Source: Phoronis ovalis
Lineage: Eukaryota > Phoronida > Phoronidae
Reading direction: 5' to 3'
Assembly (NCBI GenBank): GCA_028565635.1
Contig: JAOXYB010089607.1
Span: 1 to 22,294, forward strand
DNA: 22,294 nucleotides
The notes below the pieces were generated by a model. That model did not search any database, was not told the DNA's origin, and saw nothing but the letters and a program-made list of their open reading frames with translations. Made by a program: the position numbers and the translations under genes. Shown here piece by piece: positions 9,900 to 19,302 of this stretch (its first letter is position 1; every line of letters starts with the position of its first letter).

Positions 9900-11030
9900 A
9901 TGCATGAAGTTTTAACATCATTTACAGAAAAAAAAATGTTTTTTCGACAACAAGTCGATGAACTTTCTGAAACTGGAAATGTTTCAGTTGCTGTCAACGA
10001 CTGTGAGACAACTAGTGGAATCCTGTTGGATGAACACATAACATATAATTATGTTTATCCAGTAATTTGTACATTTGGTGTCTTGTGCAACATATTGAAC
10101 CTCATTGTTTTATCGGACAAAGCATTTGCTATATCAACGTATACATATTTACGTGCATTAGCAGTCAGTGATTTTTTAACCCTGTTGTTTATTGCATTTA
10201 TTGGAGTATCTCGTTGTTTAGGATGCTATGAGTGCTCACCTGAGAATTACTGGCGACGATTTTATGAGATTTACATTTATCTTCCATTAAATAATATAAC
10301 AGGGACTGTCAGCATCTGGATAACAGTGGCATTAGCAATAGAAAGATATCTTTTCATTAAGCTTCCAATCAAGAGTAAGAAATACTGTACAAAACGAAAT
10401 GCATATATCATCATTGCTGGATTATGCATAGGAGCGATATTAATAAACTGGAGTTATTTTATTACATACGAAATTAATAACTGTAATTTAGTCGTGTTAA
10501 CGTATCCTAAAAATTCAACAGTTCATGCGTTTATTACAGCTTATTCATGGATACATGGTTGTTTTGTGAGATACATTCCATCACTTACTTTAATTGTTCT
10601 GAGCAGTTTACTAGGGCGCGAGCTTCTGCGATCTTCGCCAATACATAATGCCATTATGTATCAAGCACAGGTAGACATTAACCGACGCAAACTTCAAAAA
10701 AGATTGACAGTTATGCTTGTAATATTAGTGATTGTCTTTTTAATTGGAAATATACCGATAGTATTAGCTCATCCACAAATAGCCAGCTGGCTTTTTAATG
10801 ATGAATGTTTAGTTTCTTTAAAATATCGAACTTACAGACTCGTCACCAATTCAATGGAAATTTTCACTTTATCTACAAATTTTGTTATTTATTGTGCATG
10901 TAACAAAAAATTTGGACATGTTTTTATTACAAAATTTCAAAAATGTTGCTTTAAAAAGAAGGTTTCTCCAATGAATACAAATTTCTCATTACAAAGAAAT
11001 ATTTCAAATGAAGGTACACCACCAAATTGA
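9900..11030 (+). CDS. Class A peptide-type GPCR, FMRFamide-receptor-like (receptor 1)
   Basis: This intronless gene encodes 376 residues with seven membrane segments. It is likely a plasma-membrane neuropeptide receptor; the ligand is unknown. TM1 (about 50-72) has C63-N64 (N1.50). TM2 has LAVSD with D91 (2.50). TM3 ends ERY (148-150). TM6 (about 270-292) has F280 and P286 but asparagine 284 where the usual toggle tryptophan sits. TM7 has NFVIY (327-331) instead of NPxxY. There is a sequon at N27. Cysteines 35, 106, 109 and 195 are shared with both paralogues and are likely disulfide partners, yet no cysteine sits at position 3.25. The tail has a CC pair before KKK, a possible palmitoylation site. 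The second ATG (9936) aligns with internal or initial methionines of the paralogues and is the likelier start. FMRFamide-receptor-like is a family-level call; other orphan peptide receptors are possible. Confidence 0.93.
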   Translation: MHEVLTSFTEKKMFFRQQVDELSETGNVSVAVNDCETTSGILLDEHITYNYVYPVICTFGVLCNILNLIVLSDKAFAISTYTYLRALAVSDFLTLLFIAFIGVSRCLGCYECSPENYWRRFYEIYIYLPLNNITGTVSIWITVALAIERYLFIKLPIKSKKYCTKRNAYIIIAGLCIGAILINWSYFITYEINNCNLVVLTYPKNSTVHAFITAYSWIHGCFVRYIPSLTLIVLSSLLGRELLRSSPIHNAIMYQAQVDINRRKLQKRLTVMLVILVIVFLIGNIPIVLAHPQIASWLFNDECLVSLKYRTYRLVTNSMEIFTLSTNFVIYCACNKKFGHVFITKFQKCCFKKKVSPMNTNFSLQRNISNEGTPPN

Positions 11031-11160
11031 AAAGGCTGCATTATTTGTAAATATGAGGGATGCAATTTTTTGCATTATTTAATTGATTGTATAGCTTTGT
11101 ACCCTTTAACAGCTACTTTAACAATTATTTACTGAATAAAATTAAAATAGTTCACAAGCC
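11031..11160 (+). promoter_or_regulatory. Receptor 1 3' UTR with AATAAA signal
   Basis: A canonical AATAAA lies at 11135-11140, about 105 nt after the stop. The sequence between (AAGGCTGCATT...TATGAGGGATGCA) has a related counterpart after receptor 2 (AAAATGCATT...TATGAGAAGTGCA), so the duplicated unit included the 3' UTR. Confidence 0.55.
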
Positions 11161-11756
11161 ATTTTGAACACATTTACTACTTTTGTCTGATACTCCAATA
11201 TTCCATGTTAAACGTATGAAGTGTTACTTCTCACTTTTAACTGACGTTCTTCTAAAAATATAAATGTCACACACATGACAATGTTCAGGCAATCAATTTT
11301 TGAAGTTTCATTAATAATAGAAATGATTGCGTTGTGCATACAGGGTGATGAAAAATACCAATGTGCCAAGTTCAAAATTGTATTAATAATTAAATTTCCT
11401 TATTTAGGACTCAAAATACAAACGAAAACACTTTTAATTATTTGACTATAATTTTCTTTATCAATCAAAATGAAGAGAGATATGTAAAAGTATGCCTTTT
11501 TGCAAAGGTTAAACATTAAAGTTAAAGCCTAAGCTTGACCCCCCCCCCCGTCTTTTACAATGTTCTTCTTACATAACAGACTGCAATAGCTATAATTGGC
11601 ACCTAAATAGCCTACTTTTGACAAGGGATCTCAATTCACAAAATGGGTTCTAATACACATCGATAATCAAAAACGTGTATCCAAAAAGCATATAATTATA
11701 CCTTTTCAACACACGCTATGGCATCAAATACAGACCCAGACTTGCATATTGAAGCA
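11161..11756. other. Spacer between receptor 1 and repeat element
   Basis: AT-rich sequence with a run of about ten C at 11540-11550. No reading frame or structured element was recognised. Confidence 0.5.
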
Positions 11757-13500
11757 TTTTTATGCCCATCCACATAGTGGCTGGGCATATAGTCGTAGCA
11801 AAGGTGTTGTCGTCGTATGTAACACTTTCCTTTGTCTCGCGTTAACAGCTACAGTTTTTACCTGATCAGCTTCATATTCGGTACAGGGTAAATACAGGTC
11901 AAAGTGCAGGTCAGTTATACTTTTGACCCTGATTACTTCCAATATGGCCGATTGGGCACAAAACATTGCATTTATAGCCGCAAAGACGAAGCGCTACCTG
12001 GACGATTCAAAAGTGGCTCTAAGAAGACCATAGGTTGGTGGGCGTAATAGGCTAGGTGACATTTTAAATGACTGAAAAGTAGGTCAAATGCCATTATGAA
12101 TCTTCGATATTTTCTTTATCTCACAATAACTGCTTCAGTTTTTATCCAATCAGCTCCATATTCGGTACAGAGTAAGTTCATAACAAAGTACAGATTATAT
12201 ATAATATTGACCCGGATTACTTTCAACATGGCCAACTGGCGGCCATGTTGGCTTGTGAGATTGCATGTCATAATAACAGCTTCAGTTTTTATCCGATCAG
12301 TTTCATATTCGGCACAGAGTAAGTCCAGGTCACAGTATATGCTGTGTGATTTTGACCTAGATTACTTCCAATATGGCCGACTGGTGGCCATGTTTGTTCT
12401 CGAGGGGAGCGTAACATTGCGTTTATAGCCGCCAAGAGAAAGCCCTACCTGGACGATTCACAGGTGGTTCTAGGAAGATTACAGGTTGGCGGGCATAATA
12501 GGCTAGGTGACATTATAAAATGACTGACAAATAGGTTAAATGCTGTTACGAAGCTTCCGACATTTTTTACCGTGCATAACACTTTCTTTGTCTTACAATA
12601 ACTGCTTCAATTTTTATCCGATTAGCTCCACATTTGGTACAGAATAAGTACAGGTCAAAGAACAGGTCATATATCATATTGAACCGGATTACTTCCAATA
12701 TGGCCAACTGGCAGCCATGTTTGTTCTCGAGAGGGCATGTAACGTTGCATCTATAGCCGCAAAGAAGAAGCGCTACCTGGACGATTCAAAGGTGGTTCTA
12801 GGAAGCCCATAGGTTGGTGGGCGTAATAAGTTAGGCGACATTTTAAAATGACCTTGACAAGTAGGTTAAATGCCGGTATACTTTGACATTTTTTACCGTG
12901 CATAACACTTTCTTTGTCTCACAATAACTGCGTCAGTTTTTTTTTCTGATCAGCTCCATATTCGGCACAAAGTAAGTACAGGACAAAGTATAGGTTATAT
13001 GTATTATTGACCTGGATCACTTCCAACATGGCCGACCGGCGGCCATGTTGGTTTGCGAGATTGCACATCGTAATAACAGCTTCACTTTTTGCCCGATCAT
13101 ATTCGGCACAGAGTAAGTCCACAGTACATGCTATGTGTAATTTTGACCTGGATTACTTCCAATATGGCCGATTGGTGGCCATGTTTGTTCTCGAGAGGGC
13201 ATGTTACATTGCATTTATAGTCGCGAAAAAAGCCCTACCTGGATGATTCAAAGATGGTTCTAGGAAGCTCATAGGTTGGTGGGCGTAATAGGCTATGTGA
13301 CATTTTAAAATGACCTTGACAAGTAGGTCAAATACTGGTACGATACTTCAACATTTTTTACCGTGCTTTCTTTGTCTCACAATAACAGCTTCAGTTTTTA
13401 TCCGATCTGCTCCGTATTCAGTACAAAGTAAGTGCAGGACAAAGTACAGGTTACATGTAATAGCGACGTGGATTACTTCCAAAAATATGGTCAGTTCTCA
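11757..13500 (+). mobile_element. Interspersed repeat, copy 2, hairpin plus tandem array
   Basis: The element begins with a near-perfect two-step hairpin at 11761-11789: TATGCCCA/TGGGCATA outside, CCAC/GTGG inside. It continues as a tandem array. The block around CAGTTTTTATCCGATCAGCT...ATTCGG..CAGAGTAAG recurs near 11838, 12120, 12266, 12591, 12919, 13067 and 13376. Each copy is followed by a GATTACTTCCAATATGGCC block. Spacings alternate between about 146-148 bp and about 280-330 bp. The long units add the GTTCTCGAG, GCCCTACCTGGACGATTCA and GGTTGGTGGGCGTAATA blocks. Terminal hairpin plus minisatellite core is the layout of pearl/Helentron-associated elements of bivalves, but family membership is inferred from layout only. 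Confidence 0.75.
11761..11789 (+). repeat. Terminal hairpin of repeat copy 2
   Basis: The outer stem TATGCCCA/TGGGCATA (11761-11768 with 11782-11789) encloses an inner stem CCAC/GTGG (11770-11773 with 11777-11780) and an ATA loop. Copy 1 keeps the same two-step fold with a different inner stem, so pairing rather than sequence is preserved. Confidence 0.8.
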
Positions 13501-14850
13501 ATCAGACAGCAGATACAGTCATTTTGAATAAGAGTACCCCACAATGATAAACCAGATTATAATGCATGATGTATTCTATTTTTTCCTAATGTGCAAAACC
13601 AATAATGTTAAAAAAATATAGTCCTACACATTGGATGGTCATTAGACATGACTATTGTCTTGTTATTATAAGAGCGATATATATATTAATGATATAAATA
13701 GCAAGAAAACAACCAGCTCAGGCATAGCAGCCAGGCAGTGAACACGCTATACTCACTCATAATGAAATGACAAACAATTTGTCGTTTTACGCATAACTTT
13801 TCCAAAGTCTTCTCATGCTATTTTCAAGTACATTACAAATGATGAAATGTCACAAATGTCACAGCTTTATTTCCTAAATGACATATATACCGCATGTAAA
13901 TTTAACAAGATATAGTGTCACTTACTGGAGCTGGCGATGTGTCGTCTACTTGACATACCCGTATTCAAAAGGTATGTACTGAGCCCTTTTATACCTGGGC
14001 TCAGCCACAGTAGATGAAGTAACAATTTAAATTAGCTATTGCAACGTCACCTTGGACTTTAATGAACCCAAATGTAAATGTAATGACATGTCATAAAGTG
14101 TTCATTTTGGGAAATTGTGCTTTTTTAATTTTAATTTTCAAAAAAAGTCTGGCTTAGTTTCAACCTTATGGTTATAGGGTGTTTTTTTAAAATTAAGTCT
14201 TCAAAAAAAAGTGAATTTTACCCAAAATGGCCACCTTACAGTAAATTTCCATTGACTCTGAGACAGTAGTACTTTTTCGGTAAAAAATTAAGATTTTTTT
14301 TGACTAAATGTTATTTGTTGTTTATTGATTTAGCTGTTCAAAAATTCACATGAAGTTGTGTCAAGCAATACAGGAATTTATTTATATTTGATGTTAATTA
14401 TAAACTAACAAACACAAAAAATGAAAACCATGATATGAATATGTAAACATCTAATATTGAAAACATGTTTTGATAAGATTGTGCAACATCTACTTAACAG
14501 AATATACCAGAATTATTTTTGGTTTAATCAGCATCATACTTTCAATTTTCCACATAAATAATGTCAGTTTCATTAGACTGACGGAAATCAAATTTCGTAA
14601 AGTGCAGTTTCATACAGATTTAATCACTAAAGTAGAATCTTCGTTTAATTCCAAATTCAGAAGCTATTATTTTACAATCAGGCCACATTTTTCACAACTA
14701 AATCTCTATTTCTACGCAATTATTTGCATATTTCGTTATTTATACACATCTTATTGTTTTATAATTAGTGTCAACTTCCTTCATCGATTATATGTACTAA
14801 TGAATAGATAAGTAAAATGTAAAGCAAGTTTAGAAATAAAAGAAAAGTAC
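13501..14850. other. Spacer upstream of receptor 2
   Basis: AT-rich. It contains one perfect 8-bp hairpin (CTGAGCCC/GGGCTCAG, 13979-14004). The plus-strand frame at 14470-14811 (113 codons) is rich in I, F and Y, as expected from AT-rich DNA, and matches no receptor segment, so it is not called. Confidence 0.5.
13979..14004. repeat. Perfect 8-bp inverted repeat
   Basis: CTGAGCCC at 13979-13986 and GGGCTCAG at 13997-14004 are separated by a 10-nt loop. The sequence around it is less AT-rich than its neighbours, which may mean a small mobile-element remnant. No function can be assigned. Confidence 0.55.
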
Positions 14851-14961
14851 CTTTGTGTTGGATGCTAATACTTATACTAGTGTAAGGTACAACTACATGA
14901 GAGAAGAACAAGCTACAAAAAAGATGAGCACCATTGAGCTTCATACTGAATGTAAACTAGA

Positions 14962-14986
14962 AGCTGCAGATAATTTTTCAAGAAAA
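14962..14986 (+). repeat. Receptor 2 upstream repeat motif
   Basis: GCTGCAGATAATTTTTCAAG, then AAAAT, matches the two motif copies upstream of receptor 1. It is preceded by GTAAACTAG, as the 9751 copy is preceded by TAAACTATAG further off. It marks the upstream extent of the duplicated receptor unit. Confidence 0.65.
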
Positions 14987-15054
14987 TAGTAATTGTATGA
15001 CTGTTACTGAATTACTTCATGTGTAAATTGGTGGAGGCTGGGATTTTCTTTGAG

Positions 15055-15343
15055 AATATATGTCAACCGTAAATTTTTTTGACTGGTGGAGTTGTCTGGT
15101 ATTATTAGAACACAATATTTGAACAATAAGGACTTGTTTCTTGCATGGGAATCTATGTGATATTCCGAAATTTATCATGATACATTAAAAAAATTATTTA
15201 GCAGCTTTAATGAACTCTTAATGAAATTTGGCAAACATGCTGGTATGTTTCAATCACCAATGATTGACATATTCGTGGTTCATGGATTGTTATTTTAGGT
15301 ACAAAAATTGTGATATAAATACCAGCTACAAGACTTTTATCTA
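15055..15343 (+). other. Receptor-2-specific 5' insertion with TATA-like box
   Basis: Flanks align with receptor 1. Left: GGCTG...GATTTTCTTTGA (15037-15053, counterpart near 9852-9871). Right: TTTCATGAAAAT.ATT.ATGAAGGA (15347-15370, counterpart 9877-9900). About 290 bp between them has no counterpart at receptor 1. It contains TATAAATA starting at 15314. It ends TTATCTAG, and an earlier TTATTTTAG at about 15290-15298 could be a splice acceptor, so a 5' UTR intron is an alternative reading. Confidence 0.6.
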
Positions 15344-15369
15344 GCTTTCATGAAAATAATTAATGAAGG

Positions 15370-16476
15370 ATGAATGATATGGTAAACATAGGGTCTATCA
15401 GCATTTTCAGAAGAAATATGTCTCTTCAGCTACAATTTGATGATCTTTCTGGAACTCGAAATTTTTCAATTGCTGTCAACAACTGTGAAACAACTAGTGG
15501 AATCCTGTTGGATGAACACATAACATATAGTTATGTTTATCCAGTAATTTGTACATTTGGTGCCTTGTGCAACATATTGAACCTCATCGTTTTATCGGAC
15601 AAAGCATTTGCTATATCAACGTATACATATTTACGTGCATTAGCAGTCAGTGATTTTTTAACACTGCTGATTGTTGCATTTATTGGAGTATCTCGTTGTT
15701 TAGGATGCTATGAGCGCTCAGAAGAGAACTACTGGCGAAGAGTTTATGAAATTTACATTTATCTTCCATTAGGAAATATGGCAGGGGCAGTTAGTGTCTG
15801 GATAACAGTGGCATTAGCAATAGAAAGATATCTTTTCATTAAGCTTCCAATCAAAAGTAAAAAATACTGTACAACAAAAAATGCCTATATTGTCATTGCT
15901 GGATTAAGCATAGGAGCCATACTAATAAATTGGCCTTGGTTTATTACATATCGAATCAATGATTGTTATTTATCGGAGTTCAAATACCCTAAACAATCAG
16001 GACTTAATACATTTCTAACAGTTTATTTGTGGATAAAAGTCTGTTTCGTGCATTACATTCCAGCAGTAACTTTAATTGTTTTGAGCAGTTTACTAGGACG
16101 AGAGCTTCTGCGATCTTCGTCAATACATGATGCCATTATGTATCAAGCACAGGTAGACATTAACCGACGCAAACTTCAGAAAAGATTGACAGTTATGCTT
16201 GTAATATTAGTGATTGTCTTTTTAATTGGAAATATACCGATAGTGTTAGCGCATCCACAAATAGCAATGTGGCTCTTTAATGATGAAACATTAACTTCTT
16301 CAGAATATCGAACTTATAGACTTGTCACCAATTCAATGGAATTATTTACTTTTTCTATGAATTTTTTTATTTATTGTGCATATAACAAAAAATTTGGACA
16401 AGTTTTTCTTACAAAAATTCAAAGGTGCAGCTTTAAAAAGAAGGTGTCTCCAATGAATACAAATTTCTCAATATAA
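15370..16476 (+). CDS. Class A peptide-type GPCR, FMRFamide-receptor-like (receptor 2)
   Basis: This intronless 368-residue paralogue of receptor 1 shows the same landmarks shifted by four residues. D95 lies in LAVSD, ERY is at 152-154, the loop-2 cysteine is C199, N288 takes the place of the TM6 tryptophan, and NFFIY (331-335) replaces NPxxY. There is a sequon at N31. The methionine at codon 17 (15418) aligns exactly with Met13 of receptor 1 and is the likelier start. DNA is nearly identical to receptor 1 over TM1-TM2 and ICL3-TM6. The loop 2/TM5 segment (NW...YIP, 45 residues) is only about 56% identical, suggesting a changed ligand. It lacks the third loop-1 cysteine of receptor 1 (arginine instead). 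The tail stops about 12 residues early through TAA where receptor 1 has CAA. Confidence 0.93.
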   Translation: MNDMVNIGSISIFRRNMSLQLQFDDLSGTRNFSIAVNNCETTSGILLDEHITYSYVYPVICTFGALCNILNLIVLSDKAFAISTYTYLRALAVSDFLTLLIVAFIGVSRCLGCYERSEENYWRRVYEIYIYLPLGNMAGAVSVWITVALAIERYLFIKLPIKSKKYCTTKNAYIVIAGLSIGAILINWPWFITYRINDCYLSEFKYPKQSGLNTFLTVYLWIKVCFVHYIPAVTLIVLSSLLGRELLRSSSIHDAIMYQAQVDINRRKLQKRLTVMLVILVIVFLIGNIPIVLAHPQIAMWLFNDETLTSSEYRTYRLVTNSMELFTFSMNFFIYCAYNKKFGQVFLTKIQRCSFKKKVSPMNTNFSI

Positions 16477-17035
16477 AGGAATATAATTTCAAAAGACAGT
16501 GTACAACATATAACAAATTGAAAGAAATTTAAAATCAAAAATGCATTGGTTTGTGAATATGAGAAGTGCATCTTCTAAATTTTGTTCTGCACAATTTATT
16601 CACACTTATACTTTAAGTTAAATTTTAGCTCATTAAATGAAAAGATACACAAACGTAAACATTTTGAAAGTATATATTAACTAAAACTTTTTAAATCTGT
16701 AATTTCTTTTTCTCCGAGTAGAACATGTGACCTGTACAGATACCATTTTGGGTTAAAATGTTAACTTCTTGTAAAATTTAAAAGAATATAAGTCAAAAAC
16801 CACTAAAGCTATATTATTGAAACCTAACAAATTATCTCTACATATATAGCTACAAAACAATGTCTCACGACTATGCATCAGATAAAAATGAGAAAATATA
16901 AAGTCAGAAAATATAGGCTTGCAGCTTTGCAGCATCTGAATACATGTCACAATTAAATTCTTTATGGCTTCTACTGTTTTTCACGAATGCAGATGTCCAT
17001 AATTCATTAAATAAATCCTATTTTATTATTTGCTT
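16477..17035 (+). other. Receptor 2 3' flank
   Basis: Immediately after the stop, the sequence still resembles the lost receptor 1 tail (AGGAATATAATTTCAAA against AGAAATATTTCAAATG). No AATAAA is near; ATTAAA at 16632-16637 is the best poly(A) candidate. The minus-strand frame at 16753-16950 is not recognised. Confidence 0.5.
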
Positions 17036-17152
17036 TGTATACTTTTTACTAGGACAAGTGCTGCTGCAATCTTTGCCAACACATGATGCTATTATTTTTC
17101 AAACACAGGCAGACATAAACAGACAGAAATTTCAAATAAGGTTGATATTCAC
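17036..17152 (+). pseudogene. Truncated GPCR fragment (fourth receptor copy)
   Basis: About 110 bp encodes a stretch LLGQVLLQSLPTHDAIIFQT, continuing QADINRQKFQIRL. This aligns without gaps to the third intracellular loop of receptor 2 (LLGRELLRSSSIHDAIMYQA, continuing QVDINRRKLQKRL). The DNA is also clearly related (for example ACACATGATGCTATTAT against ATACATGATGCCATTAT). No other receptor segment was seen on either side: upstream sequence is hydrophobic but unrelated, and a stop follows 14 codons later. It is a relic of another tandem copy or of a partial duplication of receptor 2. Losses include all ligand-binding parts, so no receptor function is possible. Confidence 0.85.
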
Positions 17153-17189
17153 ATTCACAAAAATTGATAACAAACCGGGTTTTTAAAAA

Positions 17190-18690
17190 TGAGAAATTAT
17201 ATTCAACAGAATACTTTATTGATTACACAATCTTGTGACATTAAGTAAAAAAACTATTCAACCTCCATAAGTTAATTAACATCTTTCCAAAAATGTTTAC
17301 TTCATTATAAAATGTGAATTTCTTAAGTTAATTATCCAGAACCATAGCCACCTTTAATAAAATTCAGTGGGTATGTAAATACAATTATAAATGATTTTTT
17401 AATTTTTCTGTGTTCTAACAAACATTCTTTTAAAATAAGATTTATTTTTTTATTGCACTACTGTAGAAGGTTATTTTAAACAATCATGCTGTTTACAAAA
17501 TTACAAAATAAATAATTTCTTCTAAAATCCTTGTTTCAGAGCTATCCGTTAAATTATTTTTAAAAACAGAATTTTATTTATTTATTTTAAAAAATGCTGA
17601 AAATTTATTTTAAGTTTCTGAAGGAATTAAAATTAAAATTTATGAAACAAGTTAGCTTAAACAATAAATCTGAAACCTCCTCAATATGTCTTTATACATA
17701 ATTAAACATTGAATATCGAAATATTAGTAAGTAAATACCAAACAGTTGATATAGCTAGGGCATATTTTTATATTTATACAGCTTAACCTAGGTAACAGGC
17801 CATAGGCACTTCTGCTACAGGGCGTTATAAATGCCAACAATCTCACCAGTTTACACAAGAAACATAACCCCCTATTATTAATTCCATGCACAGTTCATCA
17901 GAATGCATTATTTAAGCTACAATTAATAAAATTAAAGTACTCATGAACTCACTTATGCAATGCAACTATATGACTAAATAACATTCTGATTATTTATCAG
18001 TTAAATAACTGGTGATACTCTGTCTTTACACCTTGTTTTCTTTACAAGCACAGAAAAAAATGTTTGTGCCAATATGTAACCAGTGTATCAGGGTTTAAAT
18101 AAGTTTAATTTGTGTTGATTTGACAAAAGTGATTGAATGTTAGGCACTAAATAAAAATCTTTTGTTACTAACATTAGAGAGTACAATATACAGTAAAATT
18201 AATGTGATAATTAATTATACTAATTACACTGGCAATTAGAACCACAGACAAGTATACAACTTTACTGTCATGGAACAGTAACAACATCAATTTAGAGTGT
18301 GAATCAATATTTATTATTTTATAATAATTCCTTATACACCTGTAATCAACAAGTTAAGAACATATGTTTTTGTTCCTTTATCATAGGTGAACTTCCTCTA
18401 GAAGTGCAGAGCCTGTACTCTGTACAGATGGGGGTAGGTCAGTCTTAAATTGGATAGGGACTGAATTGGATTGCTGCCAAGACTCTGAAAACCGACCACA
18501 TTTTTCACCTGCTAGATACTGTAAAAATTCCTTAAAATTTAAACCCATATTTAATACTAAATGATGAAAACCTAAATCAATATTTCTGCAAAATCAAAAA
18601 AGTAGCCCTACATGTATGGTGTCCGGGGGGGGGGGTAATGTCATTCACAGTCATGTATATGTGCTACCCAATAGGCCCCCTTTTTTAGCT
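17190..18690. other. AT-rich spacer
   Basis: About 1.5 kb of very AT-rich sequence without recognised coding or RNA content. A run of G at 18626-18636 lies just before the CACAGGGTA array. Confidence 0.5.
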
Positions 18691-19015
18691 CCTGCATTTA
18701 TCACAGGGTATGTTTTTCACGCTTCTCAAAGCTTTAATTACCACAGGGTATACTTTTCTTGTTGGATATTTACCACAGAGTATATTTGTTTACCGCAAGG
18801 TGTATTTCTTGGAAAACGCATTTACGACAGGTATGAACAAATTAAGGTTCGTAAATTTTTCCATATTTATTTACCACAGGGTAAATAATTTACAAGTGAA
18901 TTTTGTACAGGGTATCTATTTCGGGAGAGTTATTTTTTGACATATTTTTTTTGTTTTTTCAGTTATGACAGGGTATATTTTTGGTGTTCTTTATTCACCA
19001 CAGGGTAGGATTTTT
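18690..19015 (+). repeat. Degenerate CACAGGGTA minisatellite array
   Basis: Nine variants of (T)ACCACAGGGTATATTT lie on the same strand. The ACAG-equivalent base falls at 18703, 18743, 18775, 18795, 18827, 18876, 18907, 18968 and 19000. Spacings are 40, 32, 20, 32, 49, 31, 61 and 32 bp, so a unit near 31-32 bp recurs, with indels. The plus-strand frames across it arise from the repeat and are not genes. A G run and a CCCCTCC-containing segment (about 19057) flank it, suggesting that it sits inside a mobile element. Confidence 0.75.
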
Positions 19016-19243
19016 TACCATGGGTCACACATCCCTACCGACTTTTCTGCCAAGTGCCCCTCCGGGATGGTGTCCTGCTGTTTTACAGCAAAAGTTAAAA
19101 ACGAAATTCTACACCAGAACGAGAAAACTCCAATTCTATGAATTTTTATATATATTGTGCATGAAACATATTACTACAGGACGACACTGCATACTCATTG
19201 CTTATATCTGAATGAGAAGTATTCCTGAATGAATGAACTCCCT

Positions 19244-19302
19244 TGACGTCACTTGACACTGTTTACAAGTTTTACGAATCAGAGTAAGTTCCCTTGATGT
19301 CA
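19244..19302. promoter_or_regulatory. CRE-like direct repeat upstream of receptor 3
   Basis: CCCTTGACGTCA (ending 19251) and CCCTTGATGTCA (ending 19302) are direct repeats 51 bp apart. The first contains the full cAMP-response palindrome TGACGTCA. The sites lie about 440-490 bp before the receptor 3 ATG. A CREB/ATF site is possible; one 8-mer could also occur by chance. Confidence 0.3.

Noticed and set aside
11838-13500. CRISPR-like regular spacing
   Set aside because: The units are over 140 bp, the intervening sequence is itself repeated rather than unique, and the context is an animal intron.
12096-13531. Several 67-110-codon frames with repeated ITASVFI(Q/R)S..YS.QSK peptides, looking like a repeat protein or secreted peptide family
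   Set aside because: They are translations of the tandem DNA repeat. Frames are broken between units, and there are no splice or start patterns supporting a gene.
14470-14811. 113-codon frame MIRLCNIYLTEYTRIIF...
   Set aside because: Composition is rich in I, F, Y and N as expected for chance frames in AT-rich DNA. No transmembrane pattern like that of the receptors, and no related copy near receptors 1 or 3.
18616-18940. Overlapping 76-90-codon frames rich in FT..Y.. and PQG repeats
   Set aside because: Generated by the CACAGGGTA array in two frames at once.
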